The translations under genes were made by a program, and so were the position numbers. The notes under the pieces were generated by a model. The model ran no database searches. It was not told the DNA's origin and saw only the letters and a program-made list of their open reading frames with translations. DNA of 38,757 bases. Source: Caulobacteraceae bacterium (GTDB lineage Bacteria; Pseudomonadota; Alphaproteobacteria; Caulobacterales; Caulobacteraceae). This document shows, piece after piece, positions 36,685-38,757 of this stretch. Position 1 is the first letter of the stretch, and every line of letters starts with the position of its first letter. The DNA lies in assembly GCA_947456005.1 (NCBI GenBank), contig CANGRP010000002.1, positions 1 through 38,757 on the forward strand, in the 5' to 3' direction.

Positions 36685-37676
36685 ACCGAGGGGTCGATCA
36701 CCACCCGGCCGCGGACCCTGCCGTCGAGGATCTCGACAGCCAGGCGCGGCAGGTCGGACAGGCCGGCGACCTCGGTCATGGCGTCCAGGCGGGCGAGGTC
36801 CAGGTCAGTTCCCAGCCGGCGCCAGGCCTCGATCCGGTCGGGCATGGGCCGCAGGACGCTGTCCACCCCAGCCAGGACGACGCTGCGCAGGATGAAGGGG
36901 GCGACCGACCCGGGCAGGTCCATGCCCTGGGCCAGGCCGCAGGCCGCCACCGCGCCGCCGTAACGGGTCTGCGAGAGGGCGTTGGCCAGGGTGTGGCTGC
37001 CGACCGAGTCCACCACCCCGGCCCAGCGCTCCTTGCCGACCGGGCGGGCGGGACCCGAGAACTCCGCGGCGTCGATGACCTCCGCAGCGCCCAGGGCCCG
37101 AAGATAGTCGCCCTCTGACCCGGCGCGCCGGGAGGAGGCCACGACCCTGTGGCCAAGGGCTGACAGGAGGGTGATCGCCACGCTTCCTACCCCACCGGCG
37201 GCGCCGGTGACGAGGATGTCGCCGGACCCGGGCGTCACCCCCTGGCGCTCCAGGGCCATGACGCACAGCATGGCGGTGTAGCCGGCTGTCCCGATGGCCA
37301 TGGCCCTTGTGGTGGAGAGACTGTCCGGAAGGCGGACCAGCCAGTCGCCCTTGACCCGCGCCCTCTGGGCGTAGCCGCCGGGCCAGGTCTCGCCGACGCC
37401 CCAGCCGTTCAGGACGACACGGTCGCCCGGGGCGAACCCGGCGTGGGCGGAGGCCTCAACCACGCCGGCGAAGTCGATACCGGGGATGATGGGAAAGGTC
37501 CTCAGGATGGGCGAACGGCCGGTCAGGGCCAGGCCATCCTTGAAGTTGATTGTCGAGGCCTCGACCCGGACCGTCACGTCGCCGTCCATCAGGTCGGCGT
37601 CGGTCAGGGTCTCCAGCCGGGTCTCGACCCCGGCTTCGGTCTTGTGGGCGCGAAGGGCGCGGAAGGTGTCGGACAC
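36681..37676 (-). CDS. acuI: YhdH/AcuI-type quinone oxidoreductase (acrylyl-CoA reductase-like)
   Basis: VRVEASTINFKDGLALTGRSPILRTFPIIPGIDFAGVV; DILVTGAAGGVGSVAITLLSALGHRVVASSRR; ERWAGVVDSVGSHTLANALSQTRYGGAVAACGLAQGMDLPGSVAPFILR. Confidence 0.9.
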   Translation of the reverse strand: MSDTFRALRAHKTEAGVETRLETLTDADLMDGDVTVRVEASTINFKDGLALTGRSPILRTFPIIPGIDFAGVVEASAHAGFAPGDRVVLNGWGVGETWPGGYAQRARVKGDWLVRLPDSLSTTRAMAIGTAGYTAMLCVMALERQGVTPGSGDILVTGAAGGVGSVAITLLSALGHRVVASSRRAGSEGDYLRALGAAEVIDAAEFSGPARPVGKERWAGVVDSVGSHTLANALSQTRYGGAVAACGLAQGMDLPGSVAPFILRSVVLAGVDSVLRPMPDRIEAWRRLGTDLDLARLDAMTEVAGLSDLPRLAVEILDGRVRGRVVIDPSV

Positions 37677-37732
37677 GGGGATCTCCAGGATTATTGGGGT
37701 TTCAGGCCGTCCTTGCCGCCCGCCTGCGAAGG

Positions 37733-38554
37733 TCAGGCCTCCTTCAGGGCGAAGTCCAGCATGGGATTGATCGCGGGCCAGACGACGCTGGAATGGGTCT
37801 CGCCCTCGAACACCCGGGAAGCGAACCGCCAGCCCGGCGGACCCGAAAGGGCGGAGAACCTGGCGGAGAGCTCGACGGCGTTATCAACCATCCGGGCGGG
37901 CGAGCCCGCCGGTTGCTCCAGGGCGCCGACGCCGACGAACAGCCGCGGCGCCGCCGCCAGGGCGGGCAGAGCGGCGGTGAAGCCCGCTTCGCCCTGGAGA
38001 ACCGTCCGTTCATCCCACCAGATGGAAGGACTGAGGGCCAGCCAGGCCGAGAAGGCGTCCGGCCGGCGAAACAGGCTGTAGAGGACGAAGAGGCCGCCGA
38101 GGGAATGTCCGAATACGGCCTGCCGCGAGAGGTCGATCGGCAGGATGTCGCCGATCCGGGGCCGGACCTCCTCGGTCAGGATCTCCAGGAAGTCATCCGC
38201 GCCGGCATAGGCGAGGTCGCCCGAGGCGAAGGTGTGGCTGGCCTTCTCCGCCTCGTCGGGCTCGGTCGGGGTCAGGTCCAGGAAGCGCCTCCCCAGGGCG
38301 GCGGAAAGATCGCCGCCCGGATACCCCACACCCACGACGGCGGCGTGTGGAAGCTCGGCCCCAAGGGCCGCCCTCATCCGGGCGGCGTCGGCGAACGAAC
38401 CGAAATAGCCATCTCCGTCGAGGACGTAGAGGACCGGATAGCCCGTCTCCGGCGGCGGGCCGTAGGGCGTCGCGACCCTTACGCGGTAGACGCGGCCGTT
38501 GACGCGGGAGGTGAAGTCCTGCTCGCGGGCGAGGGGATAGCTGGCGGCCTTCAT
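37733..38554 (-). CDS. Alpha/beta hydrolase-fold esterase (IroE/Fes-like serine esterase)
   Basis: YPVLYVLDGDGYFGSF, AVFGHSLGGLFVLYSLFRRPDAFSAWLALSPSIWWDER, C-terminal EGETHSSVVWPAINPML. Confidence 0.9.
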   Translation of the reverse strand: MKAASYPLAREQDFTSRVNGRVYRVRVATPYGPPPETGYPVLYVLDGDGYFGSFADAARMRAALGAELPHAAVVGVGYPGGDLSAALGRRFLDLTPTEPDEAEKASHTFASGDLAYAGADDFLEILTEEVRPRIGDILPIDLSRQAVFGHSLGGLFVLYSLFRRPDAFSAWLALSPSIWWDERTVLQGEAGFTAALPALAAAPRLFVGVGALEQPAGSPARMVDNAVELSARFSALSGPPGWRFASRVFEGETHSSVVWPAINPMLDFALKEA

Positions 38555-38567
38555 GGCGGGGCCCGGT

Positions 38568-38757
38568 TCAGGGCGCGTAGCTGGACCGGCCCTGGACGCC
38601 CCAGCGGCCGTCCTGAAGGGTCACGATGTAGATCGAGTCGAAGGCGCTGATCAGGCTCCCGTCCGGCCGGAAGCGGGCGAAGCGGGTGTCGAGCTGGACC
38701 TTGTCGGCGCCTGCGTGGATGACCTCTCTCCGGAGCCAGGCCGACCGTCCCCACTCC
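38568..38757 (-). CDS. NTF2/SnoaL-like protein, 5'-truncated by the window edge
   Basis: Reverse-strand translation in the frame not listed in the track: EWGRSAWLRREVIHAGADKVQLDTRFARFRPDGSLISAFDSIYIVTLQDGRWGVQGRSSYAP*. Confidence 0.75.
   Translation of the reverse strand, partial: EWGRSAWLRREVIHAGADKVQLDTRFARFRPDGSLISAFDSIYIVTLQDGRWGVQGRSSYAP

Overview
High-GC window (about 65-70% by eye) that looks like the chromosome of an alphaproteobacterium, probably Caulobacterales/Phenylobacterium-like; that taxonomy is inferred from gene style and the dispersed CCCCCT/GGGGGA palindromic elements. Roughly 36 protein-coding genes are supported. I found no rRNA, tRNA, CRISPR array, transposase, integrase or phage module. 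Contents in order: P450, TonB-dependent receptor and phytanoyl-CoA dioxygenase; LysR regulators next to oxidoreductases; a carotenoid oxygenase; an MGMT-like small protein; an overlapping pair of carboxylate-type transporters; TerC; an Na+/solute symporter; a diheme-cytochrome/parallel beta-helix gene pair of unknown function; a glycosylation-like cluster (PhyH-type dioxygenase, DegT aminotransferase, SPINDLY/OGT-like glycosyltransferase, methyltransferase) with CtrA-like TTAACC sites; a small XRE regulator with a dense operator array; GumN/TraB; a frameshifted flavin monooxygenase; a sulfatase; GST; DUF3429; DoxX; an AcuI-like oxidoreductase; an esterase; and a truncated NTF2-like gene at the right edge. 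I see no convincing whole novel defence-type system. The best leads are the beta-helix/diheme pair, the XRE operator array, the MGMT-like protein without the catalytic Cys motif, the compound palindromic element present twice, and the possibly CtrA-linked glycosylation cluster.
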